Source of the DNA: Oryzobacter faecalis
Lineage (GTDB): Bacteria > Actinomycetota > Actinomycetes > Actinomycetales > Dermatophilaceae
Reading direction: 5' to 3'
Length of the DNA stretch: 64,000 nt
Assembly (NCBI RefSeq): GCF_046764005.1
Contig: NZ_JBKOFW010000001.1
Span: 770,256 to 834,255, forward strand
Position numbers and translations under genes: made by a program. Below, piece by piece: positions 7,428 to 15,911 of this stretch. The notes beneath the pieces were generated by a model. It did no database searches and was not told the origin of the DNA. It saw only the letters and a program-made list of their open reading frames with translations. The first letter of the stretch is position 1. Every line of letters starts with the position of its first letter.

Positions 7428-8779
7428 GCCCCCTGAACGCCCTACCGCTCCTGGACCCGGGACTGGGCAACCAGGCCTATCTCGTCGACCTGGGCGATGG
7501 TCGGGCCCTAGCGGTGGACCCCACGGTCGACCTGCGCTCGCTGGACGCCGCCGCCGCCGTCCACGGTCTGGCCGTGGCGTTCGCCGCCGAGACCCACCTG
7601 CACGCGGACTTCGTGTCCGGGGCGACGCGGCTGGCGCGCCGGGACGGGGCCCAGGTGATCGCCTCGGCCCAGGGGGGTCGGCGCTTCGTCCACGTCGGGC
7701 TGTCCGACGAGGAGGAGGTCGGCGTCGGCAGGCTGACCCTGCGGGGCTGGGCGACTCCCGGGCACACCGACGAGCACATGTCCTACCTGCTCACCGATGG
7801 CGGCCGGCCGCTGGCGGTGTTCACCGGTGGGTCGCTCGTCGTCGGTGCGGCTGCCCGGACGGACCTCATGGGGCCCGAACGCACGGACGCCCTCACCCGC
7901 GCCCAGTTCAGGTCGCTGCGCAGGCTCGCCGGGCTGCCCGACGACACGCTGGTGTACCCGACCCATGGGGCGGGCTCCTTCTGCGCGGCCCCGCAGGGCG
8001 CGGGCCGCACGTCGACCATCGGTCGGGAGAAGGCGGCGAACCCGCTGATGCGCCTGGATGACGAGGACGCCTTCGTGGAGTCGCTCCTCGCCGGCCTGGG
8101 TACCTACCCGGCCTACTTCTCGCGCCTGGCCGAGGTCAACCGGCTGGGCCCCGGCGACCCCGGACCGGTGGGACTGGCGGCGCTCGGCGTGGCCGAGGTG
8201 AGCGGCCTGCGCCGGCAGGGTGCGCAGGTCGTCGACGTGAGACCGACGGTCGACTACGCGGCCGCCCACCTGCACGGTGCCCTCGCGATCCCGCTCCGTG
8301 GGGTGTTCGCGACCTGGCTGGGCTGGCTGCTCCCGGACCCCGGCACGCCCATCGTCATCGTGCGCAACGCCGACCAGGATCCGGAGGAGATCGTCTGGCA
8401 GGCCCGCAAGGTGGGCTACGCCGGTGTCGTGGGCGAGCTCGACGGCGGGGTCGCTGCGTGGGCGGCAGCCGGCGAGCCGACGACGAGCACCCCGCTGGCC
8501 GACCCGGCCACCGTCGACCCGGCGCGAGTCGTCGACGTCCGGCAACGCTCGGAGTACGCCACGGGCCACCTTCCCGGTGCCGTGAACGTCGAGCTCGGAG
8601 CGGTCGGCTCGGCCCCCCTCATGGACGTGCCGCTGGTCACGATGTGCGGCCACGGTGAGCGTGCGGCCACCGCGGCCAGCGTGCTGGAACGCGCCGGCAG
8701 GACCGGGCTGAGCATCATGGCGTGCGGGCCGGACGAGTGGGCGCAGGCATCCGGCGAGAGGGTCGCGGTCGGCGCATGA
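7424..8779 (+). CDS. Metallo-beta-lactamase/double rhodanese fusion, persulfide-dioxygenase-like
   Basis: A 451-residue fusion. Residues 1-~240 are a metallo-beta-lactamase fold of the persulfide dioxygenase (ETHE1/CstB/Blh) type: HLHADF (His58, His60, Asp62), PGHTDEH (His114), a metal Asp near 147 and PTHG (His181). Two rhodanese domains follow, about 250-345 and 360-451. The second keeps a candidate thiol, Cys408 in TMCGHGE; the first has Asn at the matching loop (IVRNADQD) and is probably inactive. The expected role is oxidation of glutathione-type persulfide to sulfite with sulfur transfer in the cytoplasm. First full gene of a three-gene operon with overlapping ATGA to the transporter. 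Confidence 0.88.
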   Translation: MSPLNALPLLDPGLGNQAYLVDLGDGRALAVDPTVDLRSLDAAAAVHGLAVAFAAETHLHADFVSGATRLARRDGAQVIASAQGGRRFVHVGLSDEEEVGVGRLTLRGWATPGHTDEHMSYLLTDGGRPLAVFTGGSLVVGAAARTDLMGPERTDALTRAQFRSLRRLAGLPDDTLVYPTHGAGSFCAAPQGAGRTSTIGREKAANPLMRLDDEDAFVESLLAGLGTYPAYFSRLAEVNRLGPGDPGPVGLAALGVAEVSGLRRQGAQVVDVRPTVDYAAAHLHGALAIPLRGVFATWLGWLLPDPGTPIVIVRNADQDPEEIVWQARKVGYAGVVGELDGGVAAWAAAGEPTTSTPLADPATVDPARVVDVRQRSEYATGHLPGAVNVELGAVGSAPLMDVPLVTMCGHGERAATAASVLERAGRTGLSIMACGPDEWAQASGERVAVGA

Positions 8780-10077
8780 CCACCCTCCCTGGTCGTCCGG
8801 TCCGACTCGGCCTGCGGGAGAACCTGGCCCAGTTCGGCCTCCTCGTCGGCGTCAACGCCCTCGTGGGCGGGATGCTCGGGCAGGAGCGCACGGTCGTGCC
8901 GCTGCTGGCCACCGAGGTCTTCGGCGTGCCCGGCCACACCGCGGCCCTGACCTTCATCGTCGCCTTCGGCCTGGCCAAGGCGGCCAGCAACTACGTCGCC
9001 GGGACGCTGTCCGACCGGTTCGGCCGCAAGCCGGTGCTCGTGGCCGGGTGGCTGGTCGCCATCCCCGTACCGGTCCTGCTCATCTGGGCGCCCTCGTGGG
9101 CCTGGGTGGTCTTCGCCAACGTGCTGCTCGGCCTCAGCCAGGGTCTGACCTGGTCGACGACCGTGGTGATGAAGATCGACCTCGTCGGGCCGGCCCGCCG
9201 CGGCCTGGCGATGGGGTTCAACGAGGCCGCCGGGTACGCCGCGGTCGCGCTGACCGCGCTGGCCACCGGCTACCTCGCAGCCGCCCACGGGCTGCGCCCG
9301 GTGCCGTTCTACCTCGGCATCGCCTTCGCCGCCCTGGGCCTCGGGGTCTCGACCCTGTTCGTCCGGGAGACCCGCGAGCACGCCCGGCTCGAGGCCCGCA
9401 GCCACGTGGCCCGTACCGACGGCCGGCACGACCACCTCGGCGACCACCTGACCAACGGCCAGGTCTTCACCCAGACCTCCTTCCGCGAGCCGGCCCTGTC
9501 ATCCGCGAGCCAGGCAGGTCTGGTCAACAACCTCAACGACGGGTTGGCGTGGGGCCTGTTCCCCGTGCTGTTCCTCTCGTCTGGGCTGTCGCTGCAGCGG
9601 ATCGGCCTGCTCGCGGCGATCTACCCCATGGTCTGGGGGCTGGGCCAGCTCGTCACCGGCCCCCTGTCCGACCGGTGGGGACGCAGGTGGCTGATCGCCG
9701 GCGGCATGGGCGTCCAGGCCATCGGCCTGGCCATCATGGCCACCGCCGACGGGTTCGGGTGGTGGGCCGTGGCAGCGGTGCTCCTCGGGGCCGGGACCGC
9801 GATGGTGTACCCCGCCCTGCTCGCCGCCATCAGCGACGTGGCCCACCCCGCGTGGCGGGCCCGGGCGATGGGCACCTACCGGCTCTGGCGCGACGGCGGC
9901 TTCGCCGTCGGTGCCCTCATGGCCGGCGTCCTCGCGGACCTGTACGGCGTGCGTGTCGCCATCGGCGCCGTCGCCGCCCTCACGGCCGTCTCCGGAGCGG
10001 TCGTCGCCGCGCGGATGTACGAGACCCGGAACGCGCAGGCACCGGCACAGCCGATGCCTGCGGGAGGGACCCGATGA
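8776..10077 (+). CDS. MFS transporter of the sulfur operon
   Basis: A 433-residue major-facilitator-superfamily protein with about twelve hydrophobic segments. The loop-2/3 signature appears as GTLSDRFGRKPVL and its second-half counterpart as GPLSDRWGRRWLI. The central loop contains His-rich DGRHDHLGDHL. The substrate is not evident; export of sulfite, thiosulfate or a metal would fit the flanking sulfur genes but is only inference. ATG 8776 is chosen over the upstream in-frame start at 8722 because it overlaps the preceding stop by 4 nt (ATGA) and begins just before the first membrane segment. Confidence 0.85.
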   Translation: MTTLPGRPVRLGLRENLAQFGLLVGVNALVGGMLGQERTVVPLLATEVFGVPGHTAALTFIVAFGLAKAASNYVAGTLSDRFGRKPVLVAGWLVAIPVPVLLIWAPSWAWVVFANVLLGLSQGLTWSTTVVMKIDLVGPARRGLAMGFNEAAGYAAVALTALATGYLAAAHGLRPVPFYLGIAFAALGLGVSTLFVRETREHARLEARSHVARTDGRHDHLGDHLTNGQVFTQTSFREPALSSASQAGLVNNLNDGLAWGLFPVLFLSSGLSLQRIGLLAAIYPMVWGLGQLVTGPLSDRWGRRWLIAGGMGVQAIGLAIMATADGFGWWAVAAVLLGAGTAMVYPALLAAISDVAHPAWRARAMGTYRLWRDGGFAVGALMAGVLADLYGVRVAIGAVAALTAVSGAVVAARMYETRNAQAPAQPMPAGGTR

Positions 10078-10748
10078 GCCGGCGCGAGTCCAAGACCGCC
10101 CTGTACGAGCAGTTCGCCAGGGCCGGCAAGGGCCTGTCCAGCCCCAAGCGGCTCGAGCTGCTCGACCTGATCGCCCAGGGCGGGTACACCGTCGAGGCCC
10201 TGGCCGCAGCCGCCGGTCTGGGCCTGTCCACGGCATCCATGCACCTGCAGGCGCTCAAGGACGCCGGACTGGTCCGTTCCCGCCGCCAGGGAACCTTCGT
10301 GCACTACCGGCTCGCCGGTGACGACGTCGCTGCCCTGCTCGCCCTGCTGCGCGCCGTGGCCACCACGCACCTCGCCGACGCCGACCGGGCAGCCGCCGGT
10401 TACCTGGGCGCACCGACCACCGAGCACTCCGATGCCGTGGCGCGCGAGGAGCTCCTGCGCCGGGTTCGCCGCGGCGACGTGGTCGTCCTCGACGTCCGCC
10501 CCACCACGGAGTACATCGCCGGGCACATTCCGGGCGCGGTCTCCGTGCCGCTGGACGAGCTCGAACAGCGCCTCGACGAGCTGCCCGACGGCGTCGAGAT
10601 CGTCGCCTACTGCCGTGGCGCCTACTGCGTGCTGGCCTACGACGCGGTCGACCGGCTCACCGCCGCCGGCCGCTCCGCCCGGCGGCTGCAGGAGGGAATG
10701 CTCGAGTGGCGGCTGGCCGGGCTCCCGGTCGCCGACGGCGACGCGTGA
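10074..10748 (+). CDS. ArsR-type regulator fused to rhodanese
   Basis: A 224-residue two-domain protein. Residues ~15-85 are a winged helix of the ArsR/SmtB family (LSSPKRLELLDLI ... LSTASMHLQALKDAGLVRSRRQG), and residues ~120-215 are a rhodanese domain with VLDVRPTTEYIAGHIPGA and Cys180 in YCRGAYC. Such fusions occur widely beside metallo-beta-lactamase and transporter genes and are thought to sense reactive sulfur. It starts in a 4-nt ATGA overlap with the transporter, so it is the third operon gene. It probably represses the operon promoter near 7361-7387. It ends about 80 bp before a converging gene. Confidence 0.88.
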   Translation: MSRRESKTALYEQFARAGKGLSSPKRLELLDLIAQGGYTVEALAAAAGLGLSTASMHLQALKDAGLVRSRRQGTFVHYRLAGDDVAALLALLRAVATTHLADADRAAAGYLGAPTTEHSDAVAREELLRRVRRGDVVVLDVRPTTEYIAGHIPGAVSVPLDELEQRLDELPDGVEIVAYCRGAYCVLAYDAVDRLTAAGRSARRLQEGMLEWRLAGLPVADGDA

Positions 10749-10828
10749 GCCGCAGTGCAATGGGCGACGGCGACGGGCTGCGGACCTGCGTGGCGCTGGA
10801 GAGGCGCCCGCCCCGGTCGCCCGGTGCG

Positions 10829-11656
10829 TCACCCGACGCGCAGCCAGGCGCTGTCGGGGGCGACGTCACGGGCGATGACCCGGCCGTTCTCGCGGACTTC
10901 CGCCCAGGCGTAGAGGTTGTTGCCCCCGGTGCACGGCGGCTCGCCGCCCCCCAGGAAGAAGAAGCTCATCGTCACCGCGTTGTCGGCCTCCTCCGGCTCG
11001 TCGCGGGACTCCTCGGGGTGGGCGAAGTCGAACGGGAGGCCGTAGGGGCCACCCACCCGCTCGGCGACGCGACCCGTCCGCAGGCTCCGCACCCAGACCC
11101 GGAAGTCCCCGGGCTCGGTCGTCGTGGCGTTGTCGTTGCTGATCCCGAGCTCGCAGTCGGGGACGAGGTCGGCATCCGCGTCGAAGACCATGCCGTACTC
11201 CACGACCCGGCCCTGCGCGTCGAGCGTCGTCTCGCTCGGGTAGGGGCCGGCGAGCGTGAGCCTCCAGTCCCGCCCGGCCCCGCCCCCGAAGCCGCCGGCC
11301 TCGAGGAGGCGGATGTCGACGTACCCCTCCGCCGTGTCGGCCGGATCCTGCCAGGACCGGATCGCGGGCACACCGCCGTCGTCCGCCTCGACGAAGTGCT
11401 GGGGGTCCGGGGTTCCCGCAGTGGCCGACGGCCCGGCGGGGACGAGCGGTGCCGCGTCCCGCCACCCCGGCAGCCACGGCCGGCCGACGAGGACGACGAC
11501 GGCGAGCGCTGCCGCCGTGGCGGCGACGGCGACGGCCCGGCGACGGCGCCGGCGCCCGACCCCCCGCCGCTCGACGTCGGCGAACGCGGGCGGCTGGGCG
11601 GCGCCCGCCGCCGCCTCGGCGACGTCGGGGTGCAGGAGGTGGTCCAGGTCAGCCAT
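10829..11656 (-). CDS. Membrane protein paired with ECF sigma factor, possible anti-sigma
   Basis: A 275-residue protein with an Arg-rich stretch (RRRRRR) before one membrane span at about residues 40-58, then an extracytoplasmic domain. This layout is typical of anti-sigma or sensor partners of ECF sigma factors, and it overlaps the sigma gene by 8 nt. I do not recognise a zinc-binding anti-sigma motif (HxxxCxxC) in the short N-terminal part, so the binding function is inferred from position only. The outer domain is acidic with two Cys (PDCE and PPCTG) that could form a disulfide. Confidence 0.65.
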   Translation of the reverse strand: MADLDHLLHPDVAEAAAGAAQPPAFADVERRGVGRRRRRRAVAVAATAAALAVVVLVGRPWLPGWRDAAPLVPAGPSATAGTPDPQHFVEADDGGVPAIRSWQDPADTAEGYVDIRLLEAGGFGGGAGRDWRLTLAGPYPSETTLDAQGRVVEYGMVFDADADLVPDCELGISNDNATTTEPGDFRVWVRSLRTGRVAERVGGPYGLPFDFAHPEESRDEPEEADNAVTMSFFFLGGGEPPCTGGNNLYAWAEVRENGRVIARDVAPDSAWLRVG

Positions 11657-12146
11657 GTGCTGCCTCCTCGGCGGAGTCCGGGACGGTGTCGAGGAGGGCC
11701 GCGAGGGCGACCCGCCCGCGGGACAGCCGGGTCTTCACGGTGCCGACGGGGACCCCCGTGGCCTCGGCGACCTGGGCGACGGGGAGGTCGGCGAGGTAGT
11801 GCAGCGCGATGGCCTCGCGCTGGGCGGCCGGGAGACGGCGCAGCGCCGTCATGAGGACGAGGCGGTCGTCGTCGAGGGTGGTCGGGTGCACCGGAGCGGG
11901 CTGGCGGCTGGCGGCCATCCGGGCCCGGCGGAAGCGGCTGCGGCTGACGTTGACCGCGACCGTCCGCAGCCATGCCTCCGGGTTGTCCAGCCGGGCGAAG
12001 GTGCGCTCGTGCTGCACGGCGCGCGCGAAGGCCTCGGCGACGACCTCCTCGGCCTCCGTGAGGTCACCGCACACGCCGTACAGCTGTCCGACCAGCCGCC
12101 GGTACGAGGCCTCGAAGACCTCGCGGACCCGGTCCGAGCCGGTCAT
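11649..12146 (-). CDS. ECF-family RNA polymerase sigma factor
   Basis: A 165-residue sigma factor with region 2 at about residues 10-75 (FEASYRRLVGQLYGVCGDLTEAEEVVAEAFARA, WLRTVAVN) and region 4 at 100-155 (LRRLPAAQREAIALHYLADLP ... VPVGTVKTRLSRGR). It directs polymerase to a small regulon, probably including itself. ATG 12146 is preferred; GTG starts a few codons upstream are possible, and the frame stays open to 12422 without sigma-like sequence. The downstream membrane protein overlaps its end. Confidence 0.85.
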   Translation of the reverse strand: MTGSDRVREVFEASYRRLVGQLYGVCGDLTEAEEVVAEAFARAVQHERTFARLDNPEAWLRTVAVNVSRSRFRRARMAASRQPAPVHPTTLDDDRLVLMTALRRLPAAQREAIALHYLADLPVAQVAEATGVPVGTVKTRLSRGRVALAALLDTVPDSAEEAAHG

Positions 12147-12184
12147 GCGCGGTCCCGCGCCGGAGCTGACACGCACGTCATGAC

Positions 12185-12216
12185 CACACGACCTCCGGGG
12201 GGCCCGAAAGGTTTCA
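12185..12216 (-). promoter_or_regulatory. Possible ECF-type autoregulatory promoter
   Basis: On the minus strand TGAAACCTTTC (12206-12216) is followed after 15 bp by CGTGTG (12185-12190), about 40 nt before the sigma ATG. A GAAAC-type -35 with a CGT-type -10 is the usual shape of ECF promoters and differs from the TANNNT promoters elsewhere in the window. Confidence 0.4.
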
Positions 12217-12238
12217 CGTCCGGGGCCAGCATCTCGCG

Positions 12239-13483
12239 TCAGCAGGGGACGTGGAAGTCGACGCCGACCCCGCCGCGGCGGACCCCGACACCGGAGCGGT
12301 TGCGGCCGGGCCGGTCGCTGCGCAGCACCCGACCCGAGCGCGCGACGAGCTGGTCCATGAGCGGCTGGCGCGGGATCTCGGGCCAGAAGCTGATCGGGCG
12401 CACCGACGCGGCCGCGGCCCACAGCGGCTTCCCGGGCCTCAGGACGTCCTCGAGGAACTCGACCGGGGTGGCGTTGTGGCTCCCGTGGTGCCCGACCTTG
12501 TAGAACGTCGTCCGCGACACGAGCTCACGAGTGGCCGGGCGGTCCATCACCGCGCGCCACGAGCCCCACTGGGCGTCGCCGGGGAAGAGCAGGTACGCCG
12601 AGCCGAACTCGAAGAGGAACATCAGGCTCGTCCCGTTGACGGCCTTGTCGAGGCTGACGGCCGTCGCGAGGTCGGTGTCGCGCATCATCTCGTCCGCCGT
12701 GGCCCGCACGTCGTCGTCGAGGTCGGGCAGGTCGGTGTCGAGGACGAAGCCGCGGGCGAAGGGCTGGTCCTTCTGGCTCACGGCCGAGCCGGGCTCGCTG
12801 CCGGGGCCGCCCGCGCCGGCGCCGAACCGCAGGTAGGACTGCCCGGCCGGGGGGTCCATGTCGCGGATCGTCGCCTCGTCCCTCGAGGGGGCGAGGACGT
12901 GCACGGTGAGGGCGGGGCACGCGGCGGGGCGGATGGTCGCCGTCTCCGGGGTGGAGAGGAAGCGCCGCTCCGGCTTGCCCTTGAACCCCTGGTGCAGGGT
13001 CCGCATCGCGGCGGCGTTCGTCAGGGAGTTGGCGACGAGCTCGCGCAGGGACGCCTTGACGTCCTCGCTCTGCCACCGCCGGTCGAAGCCCAGGTCGGCG
13101 AACGCCGTCGTGAGGTTGAGGGCGAGGCTGCTCTGCCGGGTGCGGATGCGCACGGCCTCGGGGTCGTCCGGGTCCTCGGTCCACGGGAGCCACACCTCGC
13201 CGACGGTGACGTCGGCCCAGGCGGGCTCGTCGAAGCCGCTGACGTGGTCCTGGTGGCGGTGCGTCGCGACGACGACGTCGATGGCGGCGGGCGCGCCGAC
13301 GTCGCGGACGATCGTCTCGACGGTCTCGCGGATCCTCCAGCACCTCCGGGGGAAGCCCGAGCTGTGGGCACCGCAGTCGACGAGCACCCGGAACGGGGCG
13401 CGACCCTCCCTCGGGAACTCGAGGAGGAAGCAGTCGCCGAACCCGACGTTGTACATCCGCACCCGGACCTCAGCCACGACCAC
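12239..13483 (-). CDS. ComEC/Rec2-type metallo-beta-lactamase-fold hydrolase, no membrane part
   Basis: A 414-residue soluble hydrolase with the metallo-beta-lactamase motif THRHQDH (His75, His77, Asp79, His80), a later LFPGDAQ and the ComEC-typical KVGHHGSHN. The membrane competence domain of true ComEC is absent, so this is a stand-alone version of unknown substrate; nucleic-acid hydrolysis is one possibility. No signal peptide. The GTG start at 13483 (or GTG 13477) overlaps the end of the metallopeptidase gene by 8-14 nt, so the two are translationally coupled. It is the last gene of a four-gene minus-strand cassette. Confidence 0.8.
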   Translation of the reverse strand: MVVAEVRVRMYNVGFGDCFLLEFPREGRAPFRVLVDCGAHSSGFPRRCWRIRETVETIVRDVGAPAAIDVVVATHRHQDHVSGFDEPAWADVTVGEVWLPWTEDPDDPEAVRIRTRQSSLALNLTTAFADLGFDRRWQSEDVKASLRELVANSLTNAAAMRTLHQGFKGKPERRFLSTPETATIRPAACPALTVHVLAPSRDEATIRDMDPPAGQSYLRFGAGAGGPGSEPGSAVSQKDQPFARGFVLDTDLPDLDDDVRATADEMMRDTDLATAVSLDKAVNGTSLMFLFEFGSAYLLFPGDAQWGSWRAVMDRPATRELVSRTTFYKVGHHGSHNATPVEFLEDVLRPGKPLWAAAASVRPISFWPEIPRQPLMDQLVARSGRVLRSDRPGRNRSGVGVRRGGVGVDFHVPC

Positions 13484-15320
13484 CCCTCCATCCCTGCTGG
13501 GCCACGTGCGCGCCCGTGAGCTTCGCGCGCTGGCGCATCCGCCGCTCGCGGTACCGGTCGTCGCTCCACACCTGGAGCGGGTCCTGCTGGTCCAGGGCGG
13601 CGACGTAGTCGCGGAAGCCCTGCTCGCGCGCCTCGGCGAGGTCCTCCTGCCCCGTCGGGCGCCGGATGCCGCTCGCCCGCCACGGCAGGGGCTTGGCGAT
13701 GACGTAGCGCACCGTCCCGTCGGACGCGAACACCGCGGTGGTCCCCGCGCGCAGGACGACCCCGCCCTCCTCGACCCGGTCGGGGTGGCCCGGCGGCGGG
13801 GCCTGCACCCACTGGGCGACGAGCTCGACCTTGAGCTGGCCGTTCTCGTCGACGTGGAAGCTCGGGTGGAAGCCGGCGAGCTCGGTGTGCCGGTCCATGA
13901 GGGCGGGGTCGAGCTGGAGCTCGACGGCGTGCTGGCGCGCGAAGTCGCGCAGCCGGCGGTACGGCTGCTCGCCGGGGGGCAGGGTCGGGCCGAGGTCGAC
14001 GAACTGGCTCGCCATCACCTCCGTGACGACCTCGACGGGGATCTTCATGTGCTGCATCGCAGGCGGGCGGTCCAGCCGCAGCGCCTCCTCGGCCAGAGAG
14101 GACACCCCCGGCGCGTAGATGCCCCGCAGGCGGAAGGCGTCGATGAAGGAGGCCCGCCGCTCGTGCTCGTCGCGGGGGTTGAGCTCGAAGTCGGCGGTGA
14201 CGACGGCCCGGAGGTAGTCGCCGAAGGTGACGTCGACCGGCGGGAGGTACTCGAACGCGCGCAGGCACATCGTCAGGACGTCCTGCGCGGCCTGGGCGGC
14301 CTCCCGGGTGACGAGCGCGACGAGGTCGGACTGCAGCTCGCCGGCCGGCAGGATCCCCGAGCCGCCGGTCACCGCGCGGACCAGCCCACGGGTGCGGTTG
14401 CTGTAGATCCGGAAGAACGCGTCGAAGACGGCAGCGACGAGGATGGACCCCCGCTCGTGCGGTTCGAGGACCTCGGCGTACAGCGACGGGTCCGGGGCGG
14501 CGGCCCCGGTGCCCCGCGCCGCCCGCAGCGCGCGGCCCTGCCCGGTGGCGTACCCGAACTGCTGCGCGAGCTCGAGGAGGCGGCCCGGCTGCGACAGGTC
14601 CGAGCGCGTGGCGCGGATCTGGTCCTGGAGCACCTCGGGGAAGCTGAAGTGCTGGAAGATCGCGACGATGTCGGCGAGGCCCTCGTGGAAGGCGAGGACG
14701 TCCCGGTTCGTCGGGTCGTTGAAGTGGTCGCGCAGCCGGTCCACGATCGCGTGGGTCGTCTCGTGGGCGACGATGTCGTGCGACAGGCACGTGAAGATCG
14801 TCTGCCCGGGCAGGTTGGGGCCGAGGTCCTCCGCGGTCGCGGTGAAGTAGCCGAAGTGCAGCGAGAGGGTCGTCGAGTCGTAGAAGGCGTTCGTGCCCTC
14901 GAAGGAGTGGGGGAGGACGGTCAGCTTGCGGCCCTGGCGGAACCGGAACGGCCTCCCCAGCGCCCGCTCGAAGTTCTCGATGACCTTCATGACGACCGCG
15001 TAGACCATCTGCTGGTGGAAGCGGGGGTCGGAGTCGGACGGGTCGAGGCCGCGCTGCATGAGGATCGGGGCGTCGTCGAGGTCGACCGGGGCGTAGAACT
15101 CGCGCTTCGTGCCGTTGTAGTCGACGACGCGCACGAGGCGCCCCATCGGCCCCGGAGACAGCCGCTCGTTGACGACCTCGGTGATCGCGAGGTTGCCCGC
15201 CGACCGGCGCAGGCTGGGGTCGAAGGCGAAGATCTTCAGCGGCCGGCGTGCCGGCGGCTGGACCTCGGGGAGGTAGCTGCGGGTCGGGTCGCCGGCGGGT
15301 CCTGGCTGGGGGAGCGTCAT
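13470..15320 (-). CDS. Gluzincin zinc metallopeptidase
   Basis: A 616-residue peptidase with the zinc motif HETTH (His186-Glu187-His190) and, 23 residues later, FHEGLADIVA, where Glu213 is the expected third ligand of a gluzincin (thermolysin-like clan). No signal peptide or membrane span is visible, so it is either cytoplasmic or released in another way. The C-terminal ~150 residues lack recognisable motifs. ATG 15320 fits the first conserved stretch (ARRPLKIFAFDPSL). It lies 42 nt after the peptidoglycan-binding gene and overlaps the hydrolase gene, so all are likely co-transcribed. Confidence 0.82.
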   Translation of the reverse strand: MTLPQPGPAGDPTRSYLPEVQPPARRPLKIFAFDPSLRRSAGNLAITEVVNERLSPGPMGRLVRVVDYNGTKREFYAPVDLDDAPILMQRGLDPSDSDPRFHQQMVYAVVMKVIENFERALGRPFRFRQGRKLTVLPHSFEGTNAFYDSTTLSLHFGYFTATAEDLGPNLPGQTIFTCLSHDIVAHETTHAIVDRLRDHFNDPTNRDVLAFHEGLADIVAIFQHFSFPEVLQDQIRATRSDLSQPGRLLELAQQFGYATGQGRALRAARGTGAAAPDPSLYAEVLEPHERGSILVAAVFDAFFRIYSNRTRGLVRAVTGGSGILPAGELQSDLVALVTREAAQAAQDVLTMCLRAFEYLPPVDVTFGDYLRAVVTADFELNPRDEHERRASFIDAFRLRGIYAPGVSSLAEEALRLDRPPAMQHMKIPVEVVTEVMASQFVDLGPTLPPGEQPYRRLRDFARQHAVELQLDPALMDRHTELAGFHPSFHVDENGQLKVELVAQWVQAPPPGHPDRVEEGGVVLRAGTTAVFASDGTVRYVIAKPLPWRASGIRRPTGQEDLAEAREQGFRDYVAALDQQDPLQVWSDDRYRERRMRQRAKLTGAHVAQQGWRGGRG

Positions 15321-15362
15321 GTCACCCTCCTCGTCATCGCGGTCGGTCGTCGCGACGGCGCC

Positions 15363-15851
15363 TCACCCGCCCGGCCGCAGGCCGACGTGCACCTCGAGGT
15401 CGCGCCCGTCGGGCAGGGGCACCGTCCAGGTCCGGTCGGCGACGACCCCGTCGGCGGTCACCCCACCCCAGGTCTGGAAGGCCTCCACGGAGGCGCGCGT
15501 CCGCGGCCCGAACCTCGCGTCGACGCCCTGGGGGGTGACCTCCCACCGCCCGGGCGCCTCGTCGGTCAGCACCCGCTGCAGGTCCCTGACGTCCGTCCCC
15601 GACTCACCGGCCTGCAGCCGCGGCATCGCCGTGCCGTCCGGCAGGGCCGCCCAGGTCGCGGGGCCGACGATGCCGTCGGCCGCGAGCCCCGCGTCCTCCT
15701 GCACCGCCCGGACCGCCGCCTGGGTGGCGGGCCCGAAGCGACCGTCGACGACGACCTCGGGCCGCGGCACCCGCCGCAGGGCCCTCTGGAGACGGCGCAC
15801 CGGCTCACCGCTCGTGCCGAGGGCGACGTTCGGCTGTCCCTCGTTGCTCAT
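15363..15851 (-). CDS. Tandem peptidoglycan-binding (PGBD1-like) protein
   Basis: A 162-residue protein made almost only of two PG_binding_1-like repeats, residues ~10-70 (VRRLQRALRR ... VDGRFGPATQAAVRAVQ ... VGPATWAAL) and ~80-150 (VRDLQRVL ... VDARFGPRTRASVEAFQ). No catalytic domain and no signal peptide. Such domains usually anchor enzymes to the cell wall; here the module stands alone next to a peptidase and an amidase-like gene. GGGAG lies upstream of ATG 15851, and a GGT/GGTCGT repeat sits directly before that site. Confidence 0.8.
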   Translation of the reverse strand: MSNEGQPNVALGTSGEPVRRLQRALRRVPRPEVVVDGRFGPATQAAVRAVQEDAGLAADGIVGPATWAALPDGTAMPRLQAGESGTDVRDLQRVLTDEAPGRWEVTPQGVDARFGPRTRASVEAFQTWGGVTADGVVADRTWTVPLPDGRDLEVHVGLRPGG

Positions 15852-15865
15852 GGTGGGCTCCCGTC

Positions 15866-15901
15866 GGTCGTGGTCGTGGTCGTGGTGGTGGTGGTGGTGG
15901 T
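15866..15901. repeat. GGTCGT/GGT microsatellite in a 5' leader
   Basis: Three GGTCGT units run into about six GGT triplets. On the minus strand this is an ACC-rich tract ending about 15 nt before the start codon of the tandem peptidoglycan-binding gene, inside the 60-bp gap to the upstream gene. Confidence 0.85.
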
Positions 15902-15911
15902 CCTCGTGGGG

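Noticed and set aside
12239..13483. True ComEC DNA-uptake channel
   Set aside because: The protein has no membrane segments or OB-fold channel part; only the hydrolase domain is present.
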